NCBI GenBank assembly: GCA_017387565.1
Contig: JAFOEY010000004.1
Span: 90,077-154,076, forward strand
Length of the DNA: 64,000 nt
Origin: Lachnospiraceae bacterium
Lineage (GTDB): Bacteria > Bacillota > Clostridia > Lachnospirales > Lachnospiraceae
Direction: 5' to 3'
Position 1 is the first letter of the stretch. Each line of letters opens with the position of its first letter. A model generated the notes under the pieces. It saw only the letters and a list, made by a program, of their open reading frames with translations, was not told where the DNA came from and did not search any database. The position numbers and the translations under genes were made by a program. Below are positions 8,984 through 17,303 of this stretch, one piece after another.

Positions 8984-9664
8984 TTATTTTGCACCATACT
9001 GTTCATAATATGCATCAATTGCTGCTTTTAATGTATCATCAATCACAACTTTTCCCTGGCATTCGCGGTTGTATAAGTATTCCGTAACCTCTGCCATACT
9101 CACAATCGCATTGGTCTCAAACCCATACAAATCCTTCACTTCATCGAGTGCCTTTTTCTCTCCGCCTTTGCCTACTTCCATACGGTCAAGTGAAACCATC
9201 AGACCTACAATCGTAACATCAGCCGCACCTCTTACTTTAGGTACGGTTTCTTCCATGGATTTTCCGGAAGTGGTAACATCCTCAATCATCACAACTCTGT
9301 CACCGTCTTTTAATTTGCTTCCTAAAAATGCACCCTTGTCCGCTCCATGATCCTTATCCTCTTTTCGGTCAGAACAATAGCGGATTTCTTTTCCGTACAA
9401 TTCACTAAACGCGATTGCTGTTACAACTGCCAGCGGAATTCCTTTATATGCAGGTCCAAACAGGACATCAAAATCATCACCGTATTTATCATGTATGGCT
9501 TTTGCGTAATATTCTCCGAGCTTTTTTAGCTGAGCTCCTGTTACATATGCTCCGGCATTCATAAAGAAAGGCGATTTTCTTCCGCTTTTTAATGTAAAAT
9601 CACCGAATTTTAATACATCCGAAGCAACCATGAATTCGATAAATTCCTGTTTGTACTGTTCCAT
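8984..9664 (-). CDS. pyrE: Orotate phosphoribosyltransferase
   Basis: Joins orotate to PRPP to give OMP in pyrimidine synthesis. The protein has 226 residues with FGDFTLKSGRKSPFFMNAG at the N-terminus, the FGPAYKGIPLA loop, and the PRPP-binding signature DRVVMIEDVTTSGKSMEET (adjacent acidic residues, then TTSG). GGAGG lies close upstream of the ATG. pyrF, the next enzyme of the pathway, is 5 kb away in the same direction but not in one operon. It is intact and of usual length. Confidence 0.96.
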   Translation of the reverse strand: MEQYKQEFIEFMVASDVLKFGDFTLKSGRKSPFFMNAGAYVTGAQLKKLGEYYAKAIHDKYGDDFDVLFGPAYKGIPLAVVTAIAFSELYGKEIRYCSDRKEDKDHGADKGAFLGSKLKDGDRVVMIEDVTTSGKSMEETVPKVRGAADVTIVGLMVSLDRMEVGKGGEKKALDEVKDLYGFETNAIVSMAEVTEYLYNRECQGKVVIDDTLKAAIDAYYEQYGAK

Positions 9665-9705
9665 ATGTAAAAGTCCTCCTTGTTTTGAGACATTTTTGTA
9701 TCACA

Positions 9706-10064
9706 CTATCCATCCAATATTATATTTGAAGTTCCAACGTTGATTGCTTTTTCATCAGCAACCATAACCTTATTTTGGAAAACAGATTAGCAAAGATATA
9801 CTTGAAAAAGTATATCATCAAACCCTTTATTTTTCAACTGACAAATCCATGTTATATATCTTATACACAAATCCATGTTATATATCTTATAAATATCGTC
9901 AATCGTAAAATCTGGACTAATAACCTGCTCTGCAATCATAATTATCCCTCGCTTTCCAATAATACAGAAGGATTCCATATTTCAATCATCTTATATTCTT
10001 CTAAGTTTGTAATTGCCCTTACACCTCTGATTGCCTTTACATTTACACGATTATCTTCTCCGTA
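9706..10064 (-). pseudogene. Decayed coding remnants between the Fic gene and pyrE
   Basis: Three broken reading stretches are visible. First, the fic frame continues past its TAG stop for about 39 codons to a TAA at 9942 (pieces such as VKAIRGVRAITNLEEY and MIEIWNPSVLLE). Second, an ATG at 9939 opens IAEQVISPDFTIDDIYKIYN and is then disrupted by a 26-bp tandem duplication (9841-9866 / 9867-9891) that shifts the frame. Third, a 19-codon stretch at 9765-9706 reads VADEKAINVGTSNIILDG. The protein-like composition suggests degraded genes. The IEIW piece recalls AbrB/MraZ-like strands, but that is speculative. Confidence 0.45.
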
Positions 10065-10775
10065 CTAATCCTTCTTTATCGAATACTTCTCTCTAAATGC
10101 TTCATAATCTGCTTTCGCAATTTTATACTGCTCTCCAGCTTGTTCTTCGTTCATGGAATACTTCGGCTCCTGTGCCTTACCTTGTAATGCATCGGAAATA
10201 ATCTGTCTTAAGTACTCTTTCCGGTCATAATTTGCCATAACCAGCGAATCCCTCACATACATAGGATTATTCCGTAGCAATGCAACTTGAAAATCTACAC
10301 CTTTTCCCTTTAGATAATGCCACAGAAATGTGATGCAAGTTCTGGTGTTTCCTTCTCTGAAAGGATGAATGCTCCATAATGCCAACAAAAAATCAGAAAC
10401 CACATCTCCCTTTTCCATAGTCTTCATCCAATCAAAATCTACATATTCTTGCAACAATTTCTTCAAGCGTTTCTCAATCTCATGGTAGTCTGCATATTCT
10501 GCAGAACCACCAGATAAAACACGCTCGCTCTTAAACAGATTCTCTTTTCGAAATGTTCCTGCCCATTCATAAATATCCCCAAATAAATATTTATGAATGT
10601 TTACCATATGCTCTACATCATAAGTATAGGCAATCCTTGCAGGCTTCACATCCAACCCTAACAACTTCACAAATACTTTCTGTATTTCAAATTTTTCTAA
10701 AAGTTCCTTATCGCGAATGTTATATTTATTGATAAGAACATCACAGTCTGGGTAACAATTCTTTCCGCCACTCAT
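10065..10775 (-). CDS. Fic-domain toxin (AMP-transferase type)
   Basis: A 236-residue Fic protein. The catalytic loop IHPFREGNTRT (HPFxxGNxR with an acidic residue at the third variable position) is intact, so adenylylation or a similar NMP transfer to target proteins is expected. The N-terminus (CYPDCDVLINKYNIRDKELLEKFE) and the beta-hairpin/helix region match class I-like Fic toxins, which depend on a separate antitoxin. GGGGG about 8 nt before ATG sets the start. It lies 3 bp downstream of an HTH/VbhA-like gene, the expected antitoxin. Near the C-terminus SMNEEQ is a near-match to an inhibitory SxxxE(G/N) motif but ends in Gln. Downstream DNA is decayed. Confidence 0.88.
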   Translation of the reverse strand: MSGGKNCYPDCDVLINKYNIRDKELLEKFEIQKVFVKLLGLDVKPARIAYTYDVEHMVNIHKYLFGDIYEWAGTFRKENLFKSERVLSGGSAEYADYHEIEKRLKKLLQEYVDFDWMKTMEKGDVVSDFLLALWSIHPFREGNTRTCITFLWHYLKGKGVDFQVALLRNNPMYVRDSLVMANYDRKEYLRQIISDALQGKAQEPKYSMNEEQAGEQYKIAKADYEAFREKYSIKKD

Positions 10776-10778
10776 ATA

Positions 10779-11138
10779 TTACGCCCCCAAATACTCAAAT
10801 CTATCAATCCTAACTTCCATTTCTTCCAACGTTATTTTCCCAAAAATGTAGGAATCCAGCACCTCTAAAAACAATTCATCTGGGCCATTTGTAGCACTTA
10901 ACATAATAGCCATAGCATTTTCTACACTCTTTCTTCTCGAATCACATGCATCCACATAACTTTGACTGATAAGCATCCCTTTATACTGTAAAATAGTTCT
11001 CATCATATTTATAACGTACGCCGGAGGATTTCTTCTTTCCTGTTCCCAATCTTTCAAAGTAGAAACCGGCACATCAAACATTTTGGCAAATTTGCTCTGA
11101 CTTAATCCTGTTTGCAAACGCAATTCTCTTACTTCCAT
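10779..11138 (-). CDS. HTH regulator fused to a VbhA-like antitoxin domain
   Basis: 119 residues; start at 11138, preceded by GGAGG. Residues 1-55 are an XRE-type HTH (LRLQTGLSQSKFAKMF, VPVSTLKDWEQERRNPP). Residues ~75-118 resemble the VbhA-type Fic antitoxin helix bundle (RRKSVENAM, then LDSYIFGKITLEEMEVR). Compared with the VbhA-family pattern as I remember it, the inhibitory motif (S/T)xxxE(G/N) would fall on IMLSAT, so the Glu that blocks the Fic site appears missing. I infer an autoregulating antitoxin of the toxin 3 bp downstream. Whether it inhibits Fic through the usual Glu is doubtful. Upstream DNA holds TATACT and TTGTAT 17 bp apart, a weak promoter. Confidence 0.72.
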   Translation of the reverse strand: MEVRELRLQTGLSQSKFAKMFDVPVSTLKDWEQERRNPPAYVINMMRTILQYKGMLISQSYVDACDSRRKSVENAMAIMLSATNGPDELFLEVLDSYIFGKITLEEMEVRIDRFEYLGA

Positions 11139-11308
11139 GCTATTACCTCCACTACTTAATTCTTTATATATAGTATACGGCATTGCCTACCATTATACAA
11201 GATTTATCCCCAAACTATCTTTTCTAAAAAAGCACCTTAAGAAAGATTATTCTTTCCGCTAGTGCTTTACTTGTTTTTTTTGCGTACGTTAAGTATTTAT
11301 ATTATTTT

Positions 11309-11495
11309 ATGATGTTGGGGTCAAAAGGTATTTTGACCCCACGATACCAACGGATTGCTACGCACTTTGTGCTCTTGCAATCCTAAAACATTCGAAATCC
11401 GCCCTGATCGGGCTACTTTCTCATGTTTTGCGGGTCCCAAAGTCATACTTTTTCATGCGAGCATGAAAAGTATGACCTTTTGACCCTGGTATCAT
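11309..11495 (+). repeat. Family A dispersed element, full copy 1 (187 bp)
   Basis: It begins ATGATGTTGGGGTCAAAAGG and ends with the near-inverse CCTTTTGACCCTGGTATCAT. It contains an inner palindrome GGGGTCAAAA/TTTTGACCCC at the left end and a second hairpin (CATACTTTTTCATGC / GCATGAAAAGTATG) at the right. It is almost identical to 42478-42664. It is non-coding and MITE/REP-like. It fills most of the 496-bp gap between the antitoxin gene and the metY terminator; the rest of the gap shows nothing. Confidence 0.9.
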
Positions 11496-11551
11496 TTTAT
11501 GCAACAATATAAAAATATATTCCCATATAACGATCTATAAACGATGCAAAA

Positions 11552-11589
11552 AAACTTATGCAATGTAAGCTATTACAAAACATAAGTTT
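11552..11589 (-). terminator. Intrinsic terminator of metY
   Basis: Minus-strand stem AAACTTATG / CATAAGTTT with an inner TGTAA/TTACA stem, followed by a run of T. It lies about 45 bp downstream of the metY stop. Confidence 0.85.
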
Positions 11590-11634
11590 CTTGAAAGTTC
11601 AACAATAATCATTGTTCCGTTTTTTATCTGAATA

Positions 11635-12921
11635 TTATTTAACAGCATCCAATGCCTGAGCCAAATCGGCAATTAAATCTTCTTTATCTTCCAGACCACA
11701 GGAAATTCGGATCAGTCCGGCAGGAATACCGGCCTCGATTAACTGTTCCTCTGTCATCTGTCTGTGCGTAGATGTTGCAGGATTTAAACAACATGTGCGT
11801 GCATCTGCCACATGCGTTTCGATTGCAGCAAGTTTTAATTCTTTCATAAATGCCTCTGCAGCAGGCTTTCCACCCTTTAATTCAAAGGATACAACTCCAC
11901 ATCCACCATTGGGAAGATATTTCTGTGCAATTTCATAATACGGATCTGATTTTAATCCGGGATAATTTACTTTAAACACCTTGTCATGGCCTTGCAAAAA
12001 TTCTGCAACTGCCTGTCCGTTTTCTACGTGTCTGGGCATTCTAACATGCAAAGATTCCAGACCTAGATTTAAAATAAAAGCATTTTGCGGAGACTGGATA
12101 CATCCGAAATCTCTCATAAGTTGTGAAGTACATTTTGTAATAAATGCACCCTCTTTACCAAATTTTTCCGCATAGGTTACCCCATGATAAGAATCATCCG
12201 GTGTACAAAGTCCGGGGAATTTTTCAGCATGTGCCATCCAGTCAAAATTGCCGGAATCCACAATTGCTCCACCAACTGCCGCTCCATGTCCGTCCATATA
12301 TTTAGTTGTAGAATGTGTCACAATATCAGCTCCCCATTCAATCGGACGGCAATTGACCGGTGTCGGGAACGTATTATCCACAATCAGCGGTACTCCATGT
12401 TCATGTGCTGCCTTTGCAAATTTTTCAATATCTAAAACAGTCAATGCCGGATTGGCAATGGTTTCCCCAAATACAGCTCTGGTATTATCTTTAAAGGCAG
12501 CATCCAGTTCCTCTTTGGTACAATCAGGGGAAACAAATGTAACTTCGATTCCCATCTTTGCCATTGTTACGGATATTAAATTGAAAGTTCCGCCATAGAT
12601 GGATGAAGAAGCCACAATATGACTACCACATTCACAGATATTGAACAATGCAAAGAAGTTAGCAGCCTGTCCGGAGGAAGTCAGCATTGCTGCCGTTCCG
12701 CCTTCCAATTCCGCAATTTTTGCAGCGACATAGTCATTTGTCGGATTTTGTAATCTTGTATAAAAATAGCCGTCTGCTTCCAGATCAAACAATTTTCCCA
12801 TATCCTCACTGGTTTCATAACGGAAAGTTGTAGACTGGATAATCGGAATCTGACGCGGTTCTCCATTTCCCGGCTGATAGCCGCCTTGTACACATTTGGT
12901 ATTCATTTTGTATTCGCTCAT
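11635..12921 (-). CDS. metY: O-acetylhomoserine sulfhydrylase (PLP-dependent)
   Basis: Makes homocysteine (or cysteine) from O-acetylated precursor and sulfide. The 428 residues match the Cys/Met-metabolism PLP family. They open with TKCVQGGYQPGNGEPRQIPI, typical of the OAH sulfhydrylase branch, and have GGTAAMLTSSGQAANFF, and the PLP lysine in THSTTKYMDGHGAAVGG (~residue 207). The 428-residue length, compared with ~380 for cystathionine synthases, supports MetY. AAGGAG precedes the ATG. It lies only 24 bp downstream of a FliD-like gene, so the three genes may be read through. No SAM riboswitch was seen upstream. Confidence 0.93.
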   Translation of the reverse strand: MSEYKMNTKCVQGGYQPGNGEPRQIPIIQSTTFRYETSEDMGKLFDLEADGYFYTRLQNPTNDYVAAKIAELEGGTAAMLTSSGQAANFFALFNICECGSHIVASSSIYGGTFNLISVTMAKMGIEVTFVSPDCTKEELDAAFKDNTRAVFGETIANPALTVLDIEKFAKAAHEHGVPLIVDNTFPTPVNCRPIEWGADIVTHSTTKYMDGHGAAVGGAIVDSGNFDWMAHAEKFPGLCTPDDSYHGVTYAEKFGKEGAFITKCTSQLMRDFGCIQSPQNAFILNLGLESLHVRMPRHVENGQAVAEFLQGHDKVFKVNYPGLKSDPYYEIAQKYLPNGGCGVVSFELKGGKPAAEAFMKELKLAAIETHVADARTCCLNPATSTHRQMTEEQLIEAGIPAGLIRISCGLEDKEDLIADLAQALDAVK

Positions 12922-12945
12922 TGTTTTTTGAAACTCCTTATGAAT

Positions 12946-13644
12946 TTATGTAAAAGAATTGTATGTGCTTCCCTGCAGATAAGCACTGTAGGAACCACTT
13001 GCACCATATAATCCACTTGCCTTAAGGGCATCATCCTTTGCATAGCTGTTGATATAGGATGCCGAAGTATCTACCTTATAGGCAAAAGATCCAACGCCGC
13101 TAAAAACAGATTTAACTGCTGATGCACCGGCCTTTTTTAACGTATCTTCATCTAAAGAAAGCTTATTGTCCGACCCGATACTGATTCCAACCGAAGACAA
13201 TAATTTATAGTTTGCAACAGTATTATTTAACATTGATGAACCGGCACGAAGTATCTTATCATTGTCCGATGAATTGGTCGCATCAACCATGGAATTGTAA
13301 TCCTTAACAAGTGTAGAAACCGCTTTGACCAGATCATCACGATTTTTTTCATCAAACAGTTTTTTCCCTTTTTCGGAATACAATGCTTTTGCCGAATCAG
13401 AAAGAGCAGAGGATGTTTCCTGCAATTTTTTGATTTGCACGGTATCATCTTTACTTGCCACTTTACTACCGGCAACACTATTCACAAAGCTATTATCCGT
13501 ATTCGCATAATAAGCTTTCATCAGCTTTTTATACGTGCCACTTTTAATCATGGCATAATCGGACAAAGAAAACGTATTTCCGGTTGTGGTATTTGTTGCA
13601 TTGCCAAACAAAAAAGAATAATCATTTTGAAATGAAATGCCCAT
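12946..13644 (-). CDS. FliD-like C-terminal region protein, unknown role
   Basis: 232 residues without a signal peptide. The stretch ~125-200 (YKLLSSVGISIGSDNKLSLDE, then DTLKKAGASAVKSVFSGVGS) matches the rhythm of flagellar cap protein FliD C-terminal regions (short loop, LxLDexxLxxAL, then a GxGS turn). The N-terminus is short and Asn/Thr/Ser-rich, unlike full FliD (>400 residues), so this is a stand-alone piece or a secreted structural protein. It follows the 203-residue protein by 16 bp and is likely co-expressed with it. No flagellar gene is in the window. Function is inferred loosely. Confidence 0.55.
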   Translation of the reverse strand: MGISFQNDYSFLFGNATNTTTGNTFSLSDYAMIKSGTYKKLMKAYYANTDNSFVNSVAGSKVASKDDTVQIKKLQETSSALSDSAKALYSEKGKKLFDEKNRDDLVKAVSTLVKDYNSMVDATNSSDNDKILRAGSSMLNNTVANYKLLSSVGISIGSDNKLSLDEDTLKKAGASAVKSVFSGVGSFAYKVDTSASYINSYAKDDALKASGLYGASGSYSAYLQGSTYNSFT

Positions 13645-13660
13645 TGTTTACACCTCCGTA

Positions 13661-14272
13661 CTACTCAATGGAATCATTTTGAAAACTCGCTGCATAATCA
13701 TCAAACATTTTTTCTACTGCATCATAAGTATCCTTACTGATGGAAGGAAGTTCTTTTCCCCATGCAGACGTAGCCTGTTTAAATCCCTTTTCAAATGCAG
13801 AGCGCATTTTTTCCATCGCTTTTTCATCACCACCGGATAAAGCCATTGCAAAATCAAAAATACGCTGTGAGGTCTGTTTTACACCCCAGTATCCATCTTC
13901 TGCAATATCTGCCTGGGCCTGTGCTTTTGTAGCTGCATCAACCGTAAATTTACCACCGGCTAATATTTTCCACATATCATCAGCCGTTCCAATGGCAACT
14001 CCCTGTTTTTCCAGCATTTTAGTGACAATACTTGTAAGCTGGTCTGTTCGCGACTGAACATCTGCTTTTAACTGTGAAACCAGTGCCGCACGGTCAGAAT
14101 CAGACATTTTACCGACAGCCGCTCTTCCTTCTGCTGAGGCTTTAAATGATACCGCAGCTGTACCAGCGCTAGTCTTTGCCCCCTCTGTCTGTGTTGTGTT
14201 TTTTGTTTTGGAAGCACTGTAATTGCTGTATGCATCCGTATAATTGCTTCCAACTGAACTTACATTTGACAT
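13661..14272 (-). CDS. Conserved small protein of flagella-associated type, unknown
   Basis: 203 residues. The first ~45 residues are Ser/Thr/Asn-rich and disordered (MSNVSSVGSNYTDAYSNYSA). The C-terminal half has the ordered pattern GYWGVKQTSQRIFDFAMALSG, AFEKGFKQATSAWG, then KELPSISKDTYDAV. I recall this pattern from hypothetical proteins near flagellar or secretion genes in several phyla, but cannot name the family. It is the first gene of a probable unit with the FliD-like gene and perhaps metY. The ATG follows GAGGATAAGATT. Confidence 0.6.
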   Translation of the reverse strand: MSNVSSVGSNYTDAYSNYSASKTKNTTQTEGAKTSAGTAAVSFKASAEGRAAVGKMSDSDRAALVSQLKADVQSRTDQLTSIVTKMLEKQGVAIGTADDMWKILAGGKFTVDAATKAQAQADIAEDGYWGVKQTSQRIFDFAMALSGGDEKAMEKMRSAFEKGFKQATSAWGKELPSISKDTYDAVEKMFDDYAASFQNDSIE

Positions 14273-14438
14273 AATCTTATCCTCCCTGATTGTGAAAATA
14301 GCAAATCCTTTTGCTGATTAATAGTTACCTGATTTTATATCCTATCTGTGCAGCAATCATTATTTTCTCATTGTAGGAAAATAACTGTATATCTACCTAA
14401 CCAAACTGCTACTTAACAAACTGTCGCATTTCTTATTT

Positions 14439-14556
14439 ACAATATCGGTTCATTTACCGAAAAACTTTATACAAGAGACAATATCAGTTCATTTACCAAT
14501 TATGCAAGAGACATTATCGGTTCATTTATCAATTATACCAAAGACAATATCGAACC
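14439..14556. repeat. About 32-bp direct repeats, four units
   Basis: ACAATATCRGTTCATTTACC-like units start at 14439, 14479, 14511 and 14544, joined by CAAGAGA- or CAAAGA-type spacers. The fourth unit is partial. This makes up half of the ~300-bp gap between pyrF and the small-protein unit; the other half (14273-14438) presumably holds the promoter of that unit, which I could not define. Confidence 0.75.
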
Positions 14557-14571
14557 TTCCACCAAATATCT

Positions 14572-15495
14572 TTATGCCAGTGCACTTGCAATATCTTCTT
14601 TCATTGCTAAAACTGCTGCACGGGAAGCATCCGCGTAATTCTCAGGTGAATATTTCTCTTTGTATGCATCCTGCTGATAAGCTGCTATAATTCCTCTCGA
14701 AGAGTTGACAATTGCGCCAAGACCATCTTTATTGAAGAAATGTACCAAATCCTTGCCTTTACCGCCCTGTGCACCGTATCCGGGCACCAGAATATAAGCT
14801 TTTGGCATAATCTTGCGCAAAACCTTACCCATTTCCGGATAAGTTGCGCCGACAACAGCACCGACATAGCTGTAAGAATCTCCCATAACTTCTGATCCCC
14901 ACTGGTCTACCATGGCACCTACAAGCTCATATAAAGGTTTTCCATCAATCAGGCGATCCTGAAATTCGCCACTGCTTGGATTGGATGTTTTAACCAAAAC
15001 AAAAATACCCTTTTTCTCTTCTTTACAAACATCAATAAACGGTTTTACGCCGTCGGAACCGAGATAAGGATTGACCGTTACAAAGTCCTCATCAAAACCG
15101 GAAAACTGATTACTTCCCACCTGTACTTTTCCGAGATGACCTACCGCATATGCCGTTGAAGTGGAACCGATATCACCTCGTTTAATATCTCCGATTACCA
15201 CAAGTCCTTTTTCTTTACAATAATCCACAGTCTTTTTAAATGCCTGTAAACCGGGAATGCCAAACTGTTCATACATGGCAATCTGCGGCTTTACGGCCGG
15301 AATTAAATCATAAACAGCATCAACAATTCCTTTATTGTACTGCCAGATTGCTTCAGCAGCTCCTTCCAGCGTTTCTCCATATTCGGAAAATGCTTTTTCC
15401 TGAATATGCTTTGGCACAAATTTCATCATCGGATCCAATCCCACAACAATCGGTGCCCCTGTTTTTTGAATTTTTGAAACTAACTGATTAATCAT
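14572..15495 (-). CDS. pyrF: Orotidine 5'-phosphate decarboxylase, long (type 2) form
   Basis: Decarboxylates OMP to UMP, the last step of pyrimidine synthesis. At 307 residues it belongs to the longer PyrF subfamily. It has VVGLDPMMKFVPKHIQ at the N-terminus, the catalytic VIGDIKRGDIGSTSTAYA block with the Lys and Asp residues, and a phosphate-binding end (VPGYGAQGGKGKD, then VNSSRGIIAAY). The gene is transcribed on the minus strand as a single gene, with a family A element upstream and the 32-bp repeats downstream. pyrE is 5 kb further along, in the same direction. Confidence 0.95.
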   Translation of the reverse strand: MINQLVSKIQKTGAPIVVGLDPMMKFVPKHIQEKAFSEYGETLEGAAEAIWQYNKGIVDAVYDLIPAVKPQIAMYEQFGIPGLQAFKKTVDYCKEKGLVVIGDIKRGDIGSTSTAYAVGHLGKVQVGSNQFSGFDEDFVTVNPYLGSDGVKPFIDVCKEEKKGIFVLVKTSNPSSGEFQDRLIDGKPLYELVGAMVDQWGSEVMGDSYSYVGAVVGATYPEMGKVLRKIMPKAYILVPGYGAQGGKGKDLVHFFNKDGLGAIVNSSRGIIAAYQQDAYKEKYSPENYADASRAAVLAMKEDIASALA

Positions 15496-15527
15496 TGTTC
15501 TGCTCCTTTTATTTAAAATTTAGTATG

Positions 15528-15645
15528 ATGATACCAGTGTCAAAAGGTTATACTTTTCATGCTAACATGAAAAAGTATGACTTTGATACCCGTAAAACAT
15601 GAGAAAGTAACCCGATTAGGGCGGATTTCGAATGTTTTAGGATTA
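15528..15645 (-). repeat. Family A dispersed element, truncated inverted copy
   Basis: It begins ATGATACCAGTGTCAAAAGG, the right end of the element, and runs through the CATGAGAAAGTAACCCGAT and TTTCGAATGTTTTAGGATT segments in reverse orientation. It lacks the left third. It sits directly between pyrF and the TPR lipoprotein gene. Confidence 0.85.
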
Positions 15646-15669
15646 ATGTAAAAAGTATTTGAAAACATT

Positions 15670-16749
15670 TTATCTGGTACTTAAAAATACGGCTTCCCTG
15701 CGTGCATTTTCATCATCCGGATAAGCAGCCAGATATTCATCCAATAACGCCTTTGCTTTCGTAAAATTGGTAGCCTGCTCATATGCACAGATCTGATTAT
15801 ATTTTAAAGTCTGCGTCATCGTGGGATCTCCCAACGATAAGCCACTTTCAAAGGACTGAATGGCAGATGCCGTATCCCCAAGCTCTAACTGACAAATGCC
15901 CAACTGATTATAAATATTGGCATCCCCGATATTATCCTGCAGATATTCCGTATATAAAACACTGGCATAGTTATATTCACCTAACTGCTCATAGGTTTTT
16001 CCCAGCATATATACAATACTGCCCATGTTTTTTCCTCCGGCCTGCTTTGCAAGACCCAGATGATTTCTTGCACTGTCATAATCTTTTAGATAAAAATACA
16101 CAACGCCCTGCTCATAATCACTCAACTTAGTACTGTCATCTAAAATACCCGTCAGATATTCACTGCCCTTTTCATCATATCCGTTGGAAGCCAGTTCCTC
16201 GAAAATACGGATTTTAATGGATTGCTGGTCTTTAGAATACTCTATGGCTTTATCAAAATGATAGATACCATTTTCATAATCTCCGGTCTCTAAAGCAATG
16301 CAGCCTCTCAAGAAATGGGCATCTACATTATCCTTTTCACTCTCGATGATAATATCCAGAAGTTCTCCGGAATTGGTATACTGACCGTTTTTATACATGG
16401 CAGTCGCCATATAAAAATTGATATCCCGCTCCAGATCACCGGCAAATAATCCGCCGTTGGCCAAAGCAGTCTCAAAAGCCTCGATGGCTTCTTCATATTT
16501 TGCCATTCCAAGATAAGTCATGCCGATGCCCCGATATGCTAACTGTGCATCTTCTCCTTCATCCACAGCTGTCTCAAAACACTGCATGGCGGTGGCATAA
16601 TCCGACTGTTCAATTGCCGCAAATCCGGCTTTTATATTCTCACCTTCTTTTTGTCCGCATCCTGTAAGAAACAATAAAGAAAACAAAAAAATAAAAGAAA
16701 GCAGCTTTTTTTGTATGCTGTTAAATTGAAACTTTTTATTCAATATCAT
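15670..16749 (-). CDS. Lipoprotein with tetratricopeptide repeats
   Basis: 359 residues. A basic start and hydrophobic stretch lead to LLFLTGCGQ, a lipobox with the Cys at about residue 31, so the mature protein is anchored to the outer face of the membrane. The rest is made of TPR units (for example GIGMTYLGMAKYEEAIEAFE, then YNQLGICQLELGDTASAIQ), at least seven, covering ~45-350. TPR solenoids bind partner proteins; no enzymatic motif is visible. It is monocistronic by position, with repeat DNA on one side and a 554-bp gap on the other. Confidence 0.85.
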   Translation of the reverse strand: MILNKKFQFNSIQKKLLSFIFLFSLLFLTGCGQKEGENIKAGFAAIEQSDYATAMQCFETAVDEGEDAQLAYRGIGMTYLGMAKYEEAIEAFETALANGGLFAGDLERDINFYMATAMYKNGQYTNSGELLDIIIESEKDNVDAHFLRGCIALETGDYENGIYHFDKAIEYSKDQQSIKIRIFEELASNGYDEKGSEYLTGILDDSTKLSDYEQGVVYFYLKDYDSARNHLGLAKQAGGKNMGSIVYMLGKTYEQLGEYNYASVLYTEYLQDNIGDANIYNQLGICQLELGDTASAIQSFESGLSLGDPTMTQTLKYNQICAYEQATNFTKAKALLDEYLAAYPDDENARREAVFLSTR

Positions 16750-17303
16750 TGGTTTCTCCGATTTTTCATAGATAAATATAGTATATCAAATATTTTCAAA
16801 GAATAAAACACATTCCGACTTTTTTCTTAACATTTTCTCTTAAGACTGTCTGAAGGCGAAGTCTGCGTTTTGAAAGGGCATAAGAGCATGCTATTTTTGA
16901 CATTCATTTTGCTATTTTTGACATTTTAAATACTTTATTTCATATTTCATCAAATTTTTGTCTCCTGAAAATATATTTTGACCGGCTGAAATTCCAAAAT
17001 AAAACATAAAAAGAAATTACAGCCATATATCTAATATGCATGGTGCAAATTTGCTCCCTAATCCCACCAACTTTTAATACACTATCTGTATGGTTGACAT
17101 AACGCGCACAACAGGGAAGGATTACAAAAACCGCTCCGGCATCATTCGGACCGGTTTTGATACATATACACAAATCTGTCATCCTGTCTTTTTCATATCT
17201 GATATCACATCTTTTATCACCCTTCTCCTGCTGTGCGCTACAAAATTACAAAACATTTTGTATTTCCCCATCTAATTCACAGCACATCAGCAATTTAAAC
17301 ACA
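16750..17303. other. 554-bp gene-poor gap with a family B fragment
   Basis: 16844-16890 contains CTGTCTGAAGGCGAAGTCTG followed by GTTTTGAAAGGGCATAAGAG, matching the loop and inner arm of the family B hairpin in reverse orientation. The sequence GCTATTTTTGACATT occurs twice just after it. Apart from the terminator at 17127-17158, I see no convincing gene here. Confidence 0.6.
17127..17158 (-). terminator. Terminator-like hairpin downstream of the LytTR gene
   Basis: On the minus strand AAAACCGGTCCG pairs with CGGAGCGGTTTT around an 8-nt loop, with one G-G mismatch, followed by a short T run. It lies about 145 bp beyond the LytTR stop codon. Confidence 0.6.

Noticed and set aside
9787-9978. 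Intact 63-codon gene between the Fic gene and pyrE
   Set aside because: The reading frame owes its length to a 26-bp tandem duplication that repeats the same DNA in two frames; it is better seen as a remnant.
14439-14556. CRISPR array
   Set aside because: Units are only partly conserved with short, non-unique spacers and no cas gene is nearby. The same applies to the other minisatellites.
16940-17182. An 80-codon minus-strand frame in the gap downstream of the LytTR gene
   Set aside because: It overlaps the terminator hairpin, has no ribosome site and no recognisable protein pattern.
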